Source of the DNA: Bin55 sp965205545
Lineage (GTDB): Bacteria > Pseudomonadota > Gammaproteobacteria > Pseudomonadales > Azotimanducaceae
Assembly (NCBI GenBank): GCA_965205545.1
Contig: OZ242170.1
Location: 1,674,001-1,738,000, forward strand
DNA length: 64,000 nt
Reading direction: 5' to 3'
Shown: positions 25,938 through 33,854 of the stretch, piece after piece
How the letters are laid out: every line of letters begins with the position of its first letter
Numbering within the stretch: the first letter of the stretch is position 1
Position numbers and translations under genes: made by a program
The notes under the pieces: model-generated
The model's input: the letters and a program-made list of their open reading frames with translations, nothing else
Told to the model about the DNA's origin: nothing
Database searches by the model: none

Positions 25938-26057
25938 TGGTTCACGTCGATTGTGACGTACAGACACGCTCTTAGGCTACGCCAAGCGAAATGGGTGAGG
26001 CTGTTTTGATGCGCCTACAAGAGCTGTCGCCAATTTTGTTGAAGAGCAACACCAATG

Positions 26058-27317
26058 CTATTGGGCAGCGTAAACGGGAAATCCCTTGCATAGTTCAAGA
26101 ACCTTCAATCGAACCGATGCAATCATGTTGTCATTCTCGATGTCGTCGAGTATGTCGCACATCCACTCGGCGAGGTTTCCGCATTCTTCCACACCAAAGC
26201 CGCGCCGCGTGACGGCTGGCGTTCCAATGCGCAGGCCGCTCGTCACGAACGGCGATCTAGGGTCGTTCGGAACGGTGTTCTTGTTGACCGTGATATTGGC
26301 TCGATCAAGCGCTTCATCGGCTGCCTTGCCAGTCAGTCCCTTGTCAATCAAGTCCACAAGGAACAAGTGGTTGTCGGTGCCACCCGATACAACCTTGTAC
26401 CCTCGCTCCTGAAGTCTGCTCGCCATGGTCTTCGCATTTTCCAACACTCGTTGCTGGTATTCGACGAATTCGGGTGACAACGCTTCCAGAAAGCACACAG
26501 CTTTCGCGGCGATCACATGCATCAACGGTCCGCCTTGCGACCCTGGGAATAAGGATGAATTGAGTTTCTTCTCAACGTCTGGATTGGAACGTGCCAAGAT
26601 TATTCCACCCCTTGGTCCTGCCAGAGTTTTGTGTGTCGTGGAGGTGGTCACATCCGCGACGGCTACTGGATTGGGATAGAGATTCGCCGCCACCAATCCT
26701 GCAACGTGCGCCATGTCGACCAATAGGTAAGCACTCACTGAATCGGCGATTTCTCTGAATTTCGACCAATCGATTTTCCGGCTGTAAGCTGAAAATCCTG
26801 CAACAACCATCTTTGGTCGATGTTTCTCTGCAAGCTGTTGAATCGCGTCGAAGTCTAGTCTTCCAGAGTCCGGATCTACTCCGTACTGAACTGCTTTGTA
26901 AAGCTTGCCGGAGAAATTCACAGGGGAACCATGGGTAAGATGCCCGCCGTCCGACAAACCCATCCCTAGTACCACATCTCCCGGTTGCAGCAACGCCATG
27001 TAGGCCGCTGCGTTTGCCTGGCTTCCCGAATGCGGCTGTACATTCGCAAAGTCTGCGCCGAAGAGTTGCTTTGCTCGTTCAATGGCCAGCGACTCGACTT
27101 CATCGACGTGACTGCAGCCGCCGTAATACCGCCTGCCTGGATATCCCTCGGCGTACTTGTTCGTCATGACGCATCCCTGGGCTTGCAGAACCGCAGGGGA
27201 TGCATAGTTTTCGGAAGCTATGAGCTCTATGTGTTGTTCTTGACGCTGGGTCTCAGCGGAAATTGCATTCCATACCAAAGCATCGGCGTCCCGAAGAGCT
27301 TCTGAACCGTTAAACAT
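26058..27317 (-). CDS. glyA: serine hydroxymethyltransferase
   Basis: PLP enzyme that interconverts serine and glycine while charging tetrahydrofolate with a one-carbon unit. The 419-residue protein has the expected HIELIASENYASPAV, NKYAEGYPGRRYYGGCSHVDEVE, the PLP-lysine segment TTSTTHKTLAGPRGG, and NTVPNDPRSPFVTSGLRIG. Length and order are those of the bacterial enzyme. The start is ATG at 27315-27317, with 113 bases to the upstream radA stop, so it probably has its own promoter; I cannot define one. ribD follows 120 bases downstream on the same strand. Confidence 0.98.
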   Translation of the reverse strand: MFNGSEALRDADALVWNAISAETQRQEQHIELIASENYASPAVLQAQGCVMTNKYAEGYPGRRYYGGCSHVDEVESLAIERAKQLFGADFANVQPHSGSQANAAAYMALLQPGDVVLGMGLSDGGHLTHGSPVNFSGKLYKAVQYGVDPDSGRLDFDAIQQLAEKHRPKMVVAGFSAYSRKIDWSKFREIADSVSAYLLVDMAHVAGLVAANLYPNPVAVADVTTSTTHKTLAGPRGGIILARSNPDVEKKLNSSLFPGSQGGPLMHVIAAKAVCFLEALSPEFVEYQQRVLENAKTMASRLQERGYKVVSGGTDNHLFLVDLIDKGLTGKAADEALDRANITVNKNTVPNDPRSPFVTSGLRIGTPAVTRRGFGVEECGNLAEWMCDILDDIENDNMIASVRLKVLELCKGFPVYAAQ

Positions 27318-27430
27318 GCTGACTTTGAGAGCGACACTGACAGGACGGTTATTTTATGAACGCCGCAGAGCTTCAGCTATTGCAATGTGTTCGATCGTGA
27401 ATTGAATTCTGCTAATCGGCAGATTGCCGT

Positions 27431-28807
27431 TTAGTCAAGCATATTGCTCAAAGTCTCGAGCGCATCGCCAAGAGATTTGACGAAAGCTACTTCCACACCG
27501 GCTGTGGGTCGCTTTGCACGGTTGGCGATGGGCGCCATGATTCTTGTGAAACCATGCTTTTGAACTTCCCGGATGCGCTCCTGGCCATTGGGTACCGGAC
27601 GTATCTCTCCAGTTAGACCCAGCTCCCCAAAAACAACGAGATCGCGCGGCAGTGGACGATTGCGGAAGCTCGAATACACCGCCACCAAGACCGCGAGATC
27701 GACGGCCGTCTCGCTCACCCTTACACCTCCAGTCACGTTCGCGAAGACATCTTGGTCCGCAAGCGAAATCCCGCAGTGCCGGTGCATTATTGCTAAGTGC
27801 ATGGCCAACCGCTGAGCGTCCAAACCCACAGCAACCCTTCGTGGATAGCCTCCTTGAACATCATCCACCAACGCTTGAATCTCCACCAATAGCGGACGGG
27901 TTCCTTCCCAGGTCACCGTGACGACGCTACCGGCGGCAGGGTCGGAAGAACGCTCCAAGAAGATGGCCGACGGATTGGACACTTCCCTCAATCCGCGATC
28001 CGTCATTGCAAACACACCAAGCTCGTTGACTGCGCCAAATCTGTTCTTCACGCCCCGTAGTGTTCGATAGCGACTCCCCGGTGGCGAATCGAGCATGACG
28101 AAGCAGTCGATCATGTGTTCGAGCACTTTGGGGCCAGCGAGATTTCCCTCTTTGGTCACATGCCCTACCAACACAAACGTGCATTCCAATTGCTTTGCCA
28201 AGCGCGTAAGGCGTGCGGCACATTCGCGAACTTGTGCCACGCTTCCCGGCACACTTTCAATCTCGTCCGCAAACATGACCTGTATCGAATCGATTACTAC
28301 AACCGAGGGTCGTTCCTTCTGTACGAGTTCAATGACTTGGCCAACGGACGTTAGCGAAGCAAGTTCGACACTTGCGTCTGCCATTCCCAAACGAACCGCA
28401 CGTCCGGCGATTTGCTGAATGGATTCCTCGCCGCTCACGTAGAGACACGAGGATTGTCTTGCAAGATTGCCTGCCATTTGAAGTAGCAACGTTGACTTGC
28501 CCGCCCCAGGGTCACCTCCGATTAGAACCACAGAACCTGGAACTAGACCGCCGCCTAACACGCGGTCGAACTCGTGCATTCCCGATGAAATTCGCTGATT
28601 TGCTTCGGCTCGAACTTCCGACAATCGAGCTATGGTCGCGACTCCGCCGCTGTAGCCTGCACTGGCATCTGCACTTAACTTGGTGCTCGCTCGTGGAACA
28701 TCAATCTCCTCGAGACAATTCCACTCCTCGCAAACGGAGCATTGGCCTTGCCACTTTGGGTGCGAAGCTCCACATTTGGTGCATGCAAATACTGTCTTGG
28801 TCTTCAT
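27431..28807 (-). CDS. radA: DNA repair protein RadA (Sms)
   Basis: RecA-like hexameric helicase that promotes branch migration of recombination intermediates. The 458-residue protein has the N-terminal zinc finger CTKCGASHPKWQGQCSVC, Walker A GGDPGAGKSTLL, the RadA signature KNRFGAVNE, and a C-terminal Lon-protease-like domain (VALDAQRLAMHLAIMHRH, VFGELGLTGEIRPV) that lacks protease activity in the family. The start is ATG at 28805-28807. It lies downstream of dnaB and the TauD-type gene on the same strand, close to the usual order of rplI-dnaB-radA. Confidence 0.97.
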   Translation of the reverse strand: MKTKTVFACTKCGASHPKWQGQCSVCEEWNCLEEIDVPRASTKLSADASAGYSGGVATIARLSEVRAEANQRISSGMHEFDRVLGGGLVPGSVVLIGGDPGAGKSTLLLQMAGNLARQSSCLYVSGEESIQQIAGRAVRLGMADASVELASLTSVGQVIELVQKERPSVVVIDSIQVMFADEIESVPGSVAQVRECAARLTRLAKQLECTFVLVGHVTKEGNLAGPKVLEHMIDCFVMLDSPPGSRYRTLRGVKNRFGAVNELGVFAMTDRGLREVSNPSAIFLERSSDPAAGSVVTVTWEGTRPLLVEIQALVDDVQGGYPRRVAVGLDAQRLAMHLAIMHRHCGISLADQDVFANVTGGVRVSETAVDLAVLVAVYSSFRNRPLPRDLVVFGELGLTGEIRPVPNGQERIREVQKHGFTRIMAPIANRAKRPTAGVEVAFVKSLGDALETLSNMLD

Positions 28808-28985
28808 GTGTAGGTGTACCTAGACCTATTCCGCACCACCACCGACAGAAATTCAGTTTGCTAGATTCGAACTAGGCTCGTCTAGGCGACGAGAGAATAG
28901 GTGTGTATTTGTACATGTTAACACAGGTAGACTGCAGTGCTAGGCGTGGGACTAGCCTGGAACTCAATGCAGAACCTTTTGGCGA

Positions 28986-29831
28986 CTAGATGGGAACGTT
29001 TCCTTGAACGACAATCCGGTGCATCACTCGTCGTTCACTATAGTCGGCAACCGCGTAGTGCATCACGGACCTGTTATCCCATAGGACGAGATCATCTACG
29101 TTCCACTTGTGCCTATAGGTAAATTCTGGCCGAACAAAGTGGGAGAAGATGCGAAACAGAAGAATTTCGCTCTCGTCCGATGGCATACCAACGATGTACT
29201 TCGTGAAATTTGGGTTGACAAAAAGAGCCTTACGCCCTGTTTCGTCATGCGTGCGAACTACCGGATGAATCGAATCTTCCACATCTGGTCCGAAAACCTT
29301 GCCAGTATGAAAAGCCTCCTTATCCGAAATCTCGTCCTTGAGAGATTGCGGCAGCGTTTCATAAGCCTTGTGTTGGTTGGAGAAGATAGTGTCCCCTCCC
29401 GCGGAGGGCAATCGTCTAGCATGCAACCCCGTGTATTTTGGTGGAGTCGAGTGCCAGGTCATATCGGAATGCCATCCTCCTCCAGCTGGGTGCGAACCCG
29501 GAAAGAACTTGAACTGACGCCCCTCGTCGGAACTCCCTATCCATTGCACATACTGAGTGTCTCGATGCTTGGTTGCGGGATGCGTTAGCAGCTCTCCCCA
29601 TCGTCGTCCAAATTCCTCTAGTTCCAGAGCCGACAGTTGCTGGTTGGGGATTACGAGCAAGTGATGCTTGAGCATTAACTCATGCAACAGACTGACGGTT
29701 TCTTGGGAGTCGTCGGAACCAACGTTGAGTCCCTGCACACGGGCACCCAGTGTCACGCTCACTGGTTCTATGTCGAGGCCAGAGTCGATTTCGTGATCTA
29801 CAAACGATTCTTGTGGCTTCACTTTGGTCAA
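28986..29831 (-). CDS. TauD/TfdA-family 2-oxoglutarate-dependent dioxygenase
   Basis: Non-haem iron oxygenase, about 281 residues. The double-stranded beta-helix core shows the iron facial triad: His-x-Asp in GGWHSDMTWHSTPPKY and a distal histidine in DNRSVMHYAV, with the 2-oxoglutarate-binding arginine probably in YSERRVMHRIVV. Other family marks are LPSAGGDTIFSNQHKAYETLP and HPVVRTHDETGRKALFVNP, as in taurine and 2,4-D dioxygenases. The substrate is unknown; no sulphonate transport genes are nearby. The start is uncertain: TTG 29831 or GTG 29822, neither with a clear ribosome-binding site. It is inserted between dnaB and radA, where alr often lies. Confidence 0.88.
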   Translation of the reverse strand: MTKVKPQESFVDHEIDSGLDIEPVSVTLGARVQGLNVGSDDSQETVSLLHELMLKHHLLVIPNQQLSALELEEFGRRWGELLTHPATKHRDTQYVQWIGSSDEGRQFKFFPGSHPAGGGWHSDMTWHSTPPKYTGLHARRLPSAGGDTIFSNQHKAYETLPQSLKDEISDKEAFHTGKVFGPDVEDSIHPVVRTHDETGRKALFVNPNFTKYIVGMPSDESEILLFRIFSHFVRPEFTYRHKWNVDDLVLWDNRSVMHYAVADYSERRVMHRIVVQGNVPI

Positions 29832-30002
29832 GGCAGTAAAAAAGGTGTCAAATCATACAACGATACGGTCAAAAATTCGAACCGACTCCGTGCAACCGAA
29901 CATGAGAACCGTTCGGCAATGTAGCTCACATGGAATAGAACGGCCACGTTGGCAAGTCACGAATGTTACTGCTTCAACGGTAATCTGGCGCTTAAATGGA
30001 AT

Positions 30003-31511
30003 CTACGCCCAAGGAACTGATGGATCGTCTTCGTCTGGTTCGCGACGGCTCTTGGATTCTGTCGCTGTCGTTCGACGTTCGGACGCATATTCGCTTTCGG
30101 GTCCCTCGAACTTCATCAGCTGCTCCGTAAAGCTAAGTTTTACAGTTCCGCGTGGTCCGTTCCGGTGCTTGGCAACGATTATCTCCGCCTTGCCCCGGTC
30201 ATCCGTCTCCTCATCGTACACCTCGTCACGGTAGATGAATGTGATTAGATCTGCTGCCTGCTCAATCTCGCCGCTGTCTCGCAGATCCGACATCTTTGGT
30301 CGTTTGTCGTTTCTCACCTCAAGCTGGCGGTTAAGTTGCGATAGCGCAATTACCGGAACCCTGAACTCCTTTGCCAATGTCTTCAGCGATCGCGTGATTT
30401 CGCCAAGCTCGAGCACACGCGAATCAATGCGTCGTGACGCTCGCACCAATTGAAGGTAATCCACGACTATAAGAGACAATCCTTGATCGTCGCCATTTTG
30501 TTCCCTGCGATTGCGTGCTCTAATCTCCCGATTGACTCGTCTTGCATAGGAGCGCATTTCGTCAACTGAAATGCTAGGTTTGTCTACAACGTAGAAAGGC
30601 TTCGCCGTAAGCACTCCCGTTGCACTCTCAAGCTGCCTCCACTGCTGCGTATCCAACTCAGCACGCTCAAGCTTATGAAACGCAATGGCGGACTGTGAAG
30701 CGAGCATGCGCATTACAAGCTGCTCGTGATCCTGCTCAAGAGAAAAGAACAGCACCGGTCGAGGATTCTCATCCAAGATGACGTGCTCGCAGATATTCAG
30801 CGCGAATGAAGTCTTTCCCATTGAAGGTCGACCAGCAACGATGATCAGATCGTTGTTGTGAAAGCCTCCCGTAAGATCATCAAGGTCCCAGAACCCAGAC
30901 CGCAATCCAGGCAATCTCCCACCCGTTTCTCGTAGCTGTTCAATTTGGGTCACTGTGGGAGTAAGCACCTCCGCAAGACTATGGTGAAACTTTTCTCCCG
31001 TCTTGTCCTTTGACAGGGCGAGTACTTTGGTCTCTGATTCCGCCAATACGTCCTCAGGCTTTAGATCGCCTGGCACCGTTGCAATGTTCTTGATATAGCT
31101 GGCAACACCAATGAGATCTCGCCTCAATGCAGTGCCCCGAATCATCTCTGCGTAAGCTTCGACAACGCGAGGATCGTGCATCGTCTCGTTGATTTCGAAT
31201 AGATAGGGATAGCCGCCAACATCGTTGAGCTTGTCCGCGTTGCGCAGTGCATCACTTACGGTGACTTGGTTCAAGGGGCTGCCCTGGGTTGCAAGTAGGC
31301 GCATGGCCTCAAAGATCGTGACATGCCGCAGCTCGTAGAAATCGCTTGATTCAACGAGGCCCGTCAATCTGTCCCATGCGGTGTCGTCCTTCATCACACA
31401 CGCTAGGACCGCTCTCTCTGCATCGGCACTATGCGGCAAGTCTCGAGGAATCGGATCGGTCTGCTGGTCTACTAGATAATCTTCTAGGTTGGATTCGTAG
31501 CTGTCAGACAT
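30003..31511 (-). CDS. dnaB: replicative DNA helicase DnaB
   Basis: Hexameric 5'-3' helicase that unwinds DNA at the replication fork and binds primase. The 502-residue protein has the N-terminal dimerisation domain (DLPHSADAERAVLACVM) and the RecA-like motor with Walker A GRPSMGKTSFALN. It also has VLFFSLEQ, the Walker B-type LIVVDYLQLV, and VIALSQLNR plus SDLRDSGEIEQAADLI near the end. I use the ATG at 31509-31511; the TTG before it would add only one residue. A consensus DnaA box lies about 145 bases upstream. It belongs to the conserved rpsF-rpsR-rplI-dnaB order. Confidence 0.98.
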   Translation of the reverse strand: MSDSYESNLEDYLVDQQTDPIPRDLPHSADAERAVLACVMKDDTAWDRLTGLVESSDFYELRHVTIFEAMRLLATQGSPLNQVTVSDALRNADKLNDVGGYPYLFEINETMHDPRVVEAYAEMIRGTALRRDLIGVASYIKNIATVPGDLKPEDVLAESETKVLALSKDKTGEKFHHSLAEVLTPTVTQIEQLRETGGRLPGLRSGFWDLDDLTGGFHNNDLIIVAGRPSMGKTSFALNICEHVILDENPRPVLFFSLEQDHEQLVMRMLASQSAIAFHKLERAELDTQQWRQLESATGVLTAKPFYVVDKPSISVDEMRSYARRVNREIRARNRREQNGDDQGLSLIVVDYLQLVRASRRIDSRVLELGEITRSLKTLAKEFRVPVIALSQLNRQLEVRNDKRPKMSDLRDSGEIEQAADLITFIYRDEVYDEETDDRGKAEIIVAKHRNGPRGTVKLSFTEQLMKFEGPESEYASERRTTATESKSRREPDEDDPSVPWA

Positions 31512-31569
31512 CAACGTATTGAGTTCGTCCCTGATACTCTACATGTTCATGTTAGTAGAGAAATAGTCA

Positions 31570-31596
31570 AGCTGGCAAGCCGAATTTACGCCAGCT
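31570..31596 (-). terminator. possible hairpin between rplI and dnaB
   Basis: AGCTGGC (31570-31576) and GCCAGCT (31590-31596) form a perfect seven-base-pair stem with a 13-base loop. On the minus strand it follows rplI and is trailed by TTGACTATTTC, a poor U-tract. It could attenuate transcription from the ribosomal genes into dnaB, but a chance inverted repeat is not excluded. Confidence 0.3.
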
Positions 31597-31652
31597 AACA
31601 AAAGCAATTTGATTTAGTTAGTTCAGTCCGCCGATATTGTCGAGACTAACTT

Positions 31653-31661
31653 TGTGGATAA
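31653..31661 (-). promoter_or_regulatory. consensus DnaA box upstream of dnaB
   Basis: TTATCCACA on the minus strand is an exact nine-base match to the high-affinity DnaA box. It lies in the rplI-dnaB gap, about 145 bases ahead of the dnaB start and in the same orientation. About half a perfect match is expected by chance in 64 kb on two strands, so position rather than the match itself is the argument for function. Confidence 0.4.
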
Positions 31662-31684
31662 GTTCTGTTTACGTTCTGAACTGC

Positions 31685-32131
31685 TTATTCTGCGTCCACT
31701 ATTACTCGAATCGTGCGTGAAACGTCAGCATGGACGTGTATCGCCACTTCATACTCGCCGACTTCCCGAATCACGCCGCCCGCCATCTTCACCTCGCTCT
31801 TATTGACTTCAATGCCGAGGTCTGAGACTTCACGAGCAATTTCCACAGGACCAATAGATCCGTAAAGTCGTCCTGCATCGACGGAACGCGCCAAAATAGT
31901 GATCTCAAGGTCGTCAAGCAGAGCTGCGCGCTTTTCGGCACCCTCGAGGCGCTCAATTGCCAACGCTTTCAGTTCGGCCTCGCGTTCGGCAAAGACCTTT
32001 CTGTTGTCATCGGTTGCCTTAAGTGCCAATCCCTTGGGGATCAGATAATTTCTTGCATAGCCTGGCTTGACTCTAACCTCGTCTCCGAGGTCGCCAAGAT
32101 TGGCTACGCGGTCCAACAACAAAACATTCAT
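31685..32131 (-). CDS. rplI: 50S ribosomal protein L9
   Basis: Binds 23S rRNA near the base of the L1 stalk through its N-terminal domain. Characteristic start MNVLLLDRVANLGDLGDEVRVKPGYARNYL with the conserved GY-RNYL; a long connecting helix (about 40-75, rich in Ala, Glu and Arg) follows, then the C-terminal domain ending in IHVHADVSRTIRVIV. Its 148 residues are the usual size. It follows rpsR by 11 bases in the rpsF-rpsR-rplI run. Confidence 0.98.
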   Translation of the reverse strand: MNVLLLDRVANLGDLGDEVRVKPGYARNYLIPKGLALKATDDNRKVFAEREAELKALAIERLEGAEKRAALLDDLEITILARSVDAGRLYGSIGPVEIAREVSDLGIEVNKSEVKMAGGVIREVGEYEVAIHVHADVSRTIRVIVDAE

Positions 32132-32142
32132 TCTTCGATCCG

Positions 32143-32373
32143 TTAGGAGTGATGCTGGTCTGTATAGGGCAACAGCGCGAGATAGCGTGCGCGTTTGATC
32201 GCCCTTGCTAGCTGTCGTTGATATCTTGCACTGGTTCCCATCATGCGGGCAGGCACGATCTTTCCAGTTTCCGTGATGTATTGACGCAAGGTTTCCAAGT
32301 CCTTGTAGTCAATTTCCTTTACGCCTTCTTCCGTGAACCGACAGGTCCTTTTGCGTCTAAAGTTCCTTGCCAT
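32143..32373 (-). CDS. rpsR: 30S ribosomal protein S18
   Basis: Small-subunit protein that binds 16S rRNA as a heterodimer with S6. The 76-residue sequence shows the family core IDYKDLETLRQYITETGKIVPAR followed by RYQRQLARAIKRARYLALLPYTDQH, normal in length and composition. It begins only two bases after the rpsF stop, so it is translated from the same message, matching their heterodimer partnership. Confidence 0.98.
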   Translation of the reverse strand: MARNFRRKRTCRFTEEGVKEIDYKDLETLRQYITETGKIVPARMMGTSARYQRQLARAIKRARYLALLPYTDQHHS

Positions 32374-32375
32374 CT

Positions 32376-32936
32376 CTATGATTCCTCAACATTGTCCTCT
32401 GGAGCGGCAGATGCGATCTCCGATTCATCATTCGAGTCGTTCGATAGAGCCTCTACGCTTTCGCTGTCGTCTTCGCTTGCTTCTACTGAGGCGTCGTCTA
32501 CACCTTCCTCGTCGGACTCTTCTGCTTCCTGCATGGCCTTCTCTCGTGCCTTGCGTCGAGCAAGCATCTCTTCTTCCCTTCGTCGCTCGCGCTCACGATC
32601 CCGTTCTTGCTCGCGTAGCTCCTCTTCGTAGATCTTGGACCTTTCAGTCTCTGGAGCTTTCCGCTTTAGGATCATGTTGCGCAGGACTGCGTCGTTGAAC
32701 CGAAACGCACTCTCGAATTCTTCGAGAACACTTGAAGGGGCTTCAATGTTCATGAGAACATAGTGACCCTTGTGGATCTTGGAAATGGGATAGGCTAGCT
32801 GCCGGCGTCCCCAGTCTTCGCATCGGTGAATTGCGCCACCTTCACGTTCGACCATGGCGCGATATCGTTCGATCATCCCTGGCACCTGTTCCGACTGGTC
32901 AGGATGGACGATGAACACTATTTCATAATGTCGCAT
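32376..32936 (-). CDS. rpsF: 30S ribosomal protein S6 with long charged C-terminal extension
   Basis: S6 binds the central domain of 16S rRNA together with S18. Residues 1-98 form the normal ferredoxin-like core (MRHYEIVFIVHPDQSEQV, then DWGRRQLAYPISKIHKGHYV and FRFNDAVLRNMILKR). I chose the ATG 32934-32936, which gives the canonical MRHYEIVFIV start. The protein then continues for nearly 90 residues: an Arg/Glu helical stretch (RDRERERRREEEMLARRKAR) and a strongly acidic tail ending in EES. At 186 residues it is clearly longer than the roughly 130 of E. coli S6. Whether a RimK-type ligase adds glutamates to this tail is unknown; rimK is not in the window. Confidence 0.97.
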   Translation of the reverse strand: MRHYEIVFIVHPDQSEQVPGMIERYRAMVEREGGAIHRCEDWGRRQLAYPISKIHKGHYVLMNIEAPSSVLEEFESAFRFNDAVLRNMILKRKAPETERSKIYEEELREQERDRERERRREEEMLARRKAREKAMQEAEESDEEGVDDASVEASEDDSESVEALSNDSNDESEIASAAPEDNVEES

Positions 32937-33086
32937 GGATTCTCCCTTTGGCAAAAGTCCTTGAACTTGGCTACATGTTCGAGAACAAGGAGTAGTGTTT
33001 AACTTGCGAAGCGAAGTTCGCAGGTTGCTATTTTAGCCGAACAAGCGAGGTCTGCGACTCGTTCATGTAGTGCGACTCTATGTGTC

Positions 33087-33854
33087 CTACTCCTTGTTGT
33101 GGTGATTTTGCGCACGCTGGCGAACGGCTTCATACAACAAGATGCCCGTCGCAACCGCAACGTTGAGACTCTCAACCTGACCCAGCATGGGAATGCCAAC
33201 AATCTGATCGCATTTTGATGCAGTCAATGCTCTGAGGCCTTTCTCTTCGCCTCCTGCCACAATCACCGTTGGCACGGTAAGGTCCACGTCGCCGTAGTTT
33301 GTGCTAGCCGAACGATCTGTGCCGATAACCCAGCATCCATGATTCTTTAGCCAATCCAATCTCCGTGCAAGGTTGGCTACATGCACAACGAACATTGACT
33401 CCAAAGCTCCCATCGACGTTCGATGCACCGTATCGGTTAGTGGCGCGCTTCGACTCCTTCCAAGCAGCACCGCATCGACACCCGCTCCCTCTGCAGTTCG
33501 CATACAAGCTCCAACGTTTCGAGGATCCACAACTCCGTCTAGCCCCAAGATCAATGGAGATTGCCACGTCTCAAACGCGTCTTGCAGTTCACTTTCTGTC
33601 TTGGCTACTATCGAGTCGACATCTAGGACTACTCCTTGATGTGGCGCGCCATCGGTTATCCGATTCAACGTTGAACGAGGCACCGACTTAACCACAACAT
33701 GCTGCTCTTTGGCAAGAGTCCGTATAGCTTGCAGGCGCTTGCCGTGAAACCCATCGGCAATCAAGACCCGACGCACTCGTTGCGGCGACTCCTTCAGCAC
33801 CGAATTCGCACCATGGATTCCATATACACGATCCGTATTCTGAGGCGTACTCAC
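33087..33854 (-). CDS. rlmB: 23S rRNA (guanosine-2251-2'-O) methyltransferase
   Basis: SpoU-family enzyme that methylates the ribose of G2251 in the ribosomal P-loop using S-adenosylmethionine. The N-terminal substrate-binding domain (VYGIHGANSVLKE) is followed by the trefoil-knot catalytic domain with its three motifs: LDGVVDPRNVGACMRTAEGAG, IVAGGEEKGL and IPMLGQVESLNVAVATGILLYE. The 255 residues fit the family. Its start overlaps the rnr stop by four bases, matching the common rnr-rlmB pair of gammaproteobacteria. Confidence 0.96.
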   Translation of the reverse strand: MSTPQNTDRVYGIHGANSVLKESPQRVRRVLIADGFHGKRLQAIRTLAKEQHVVVKSVPRSTLNRITDGAPHQGVVLDVDSIVAKTESELQDAFETWQSPLILGLDGVVDPRNVGACMRTAEGAGVDAVLLGRSRSAPLTDTVHRTSMGALESMFVVHVANLARRLDWLKNHGCWVIGTDRSASTNYGDVDLTVPTVIVAGGEEKGLRALTASKCDQIVGIPMLGQVESLNVAVATGILLYEAVRQRAQNHHNKE

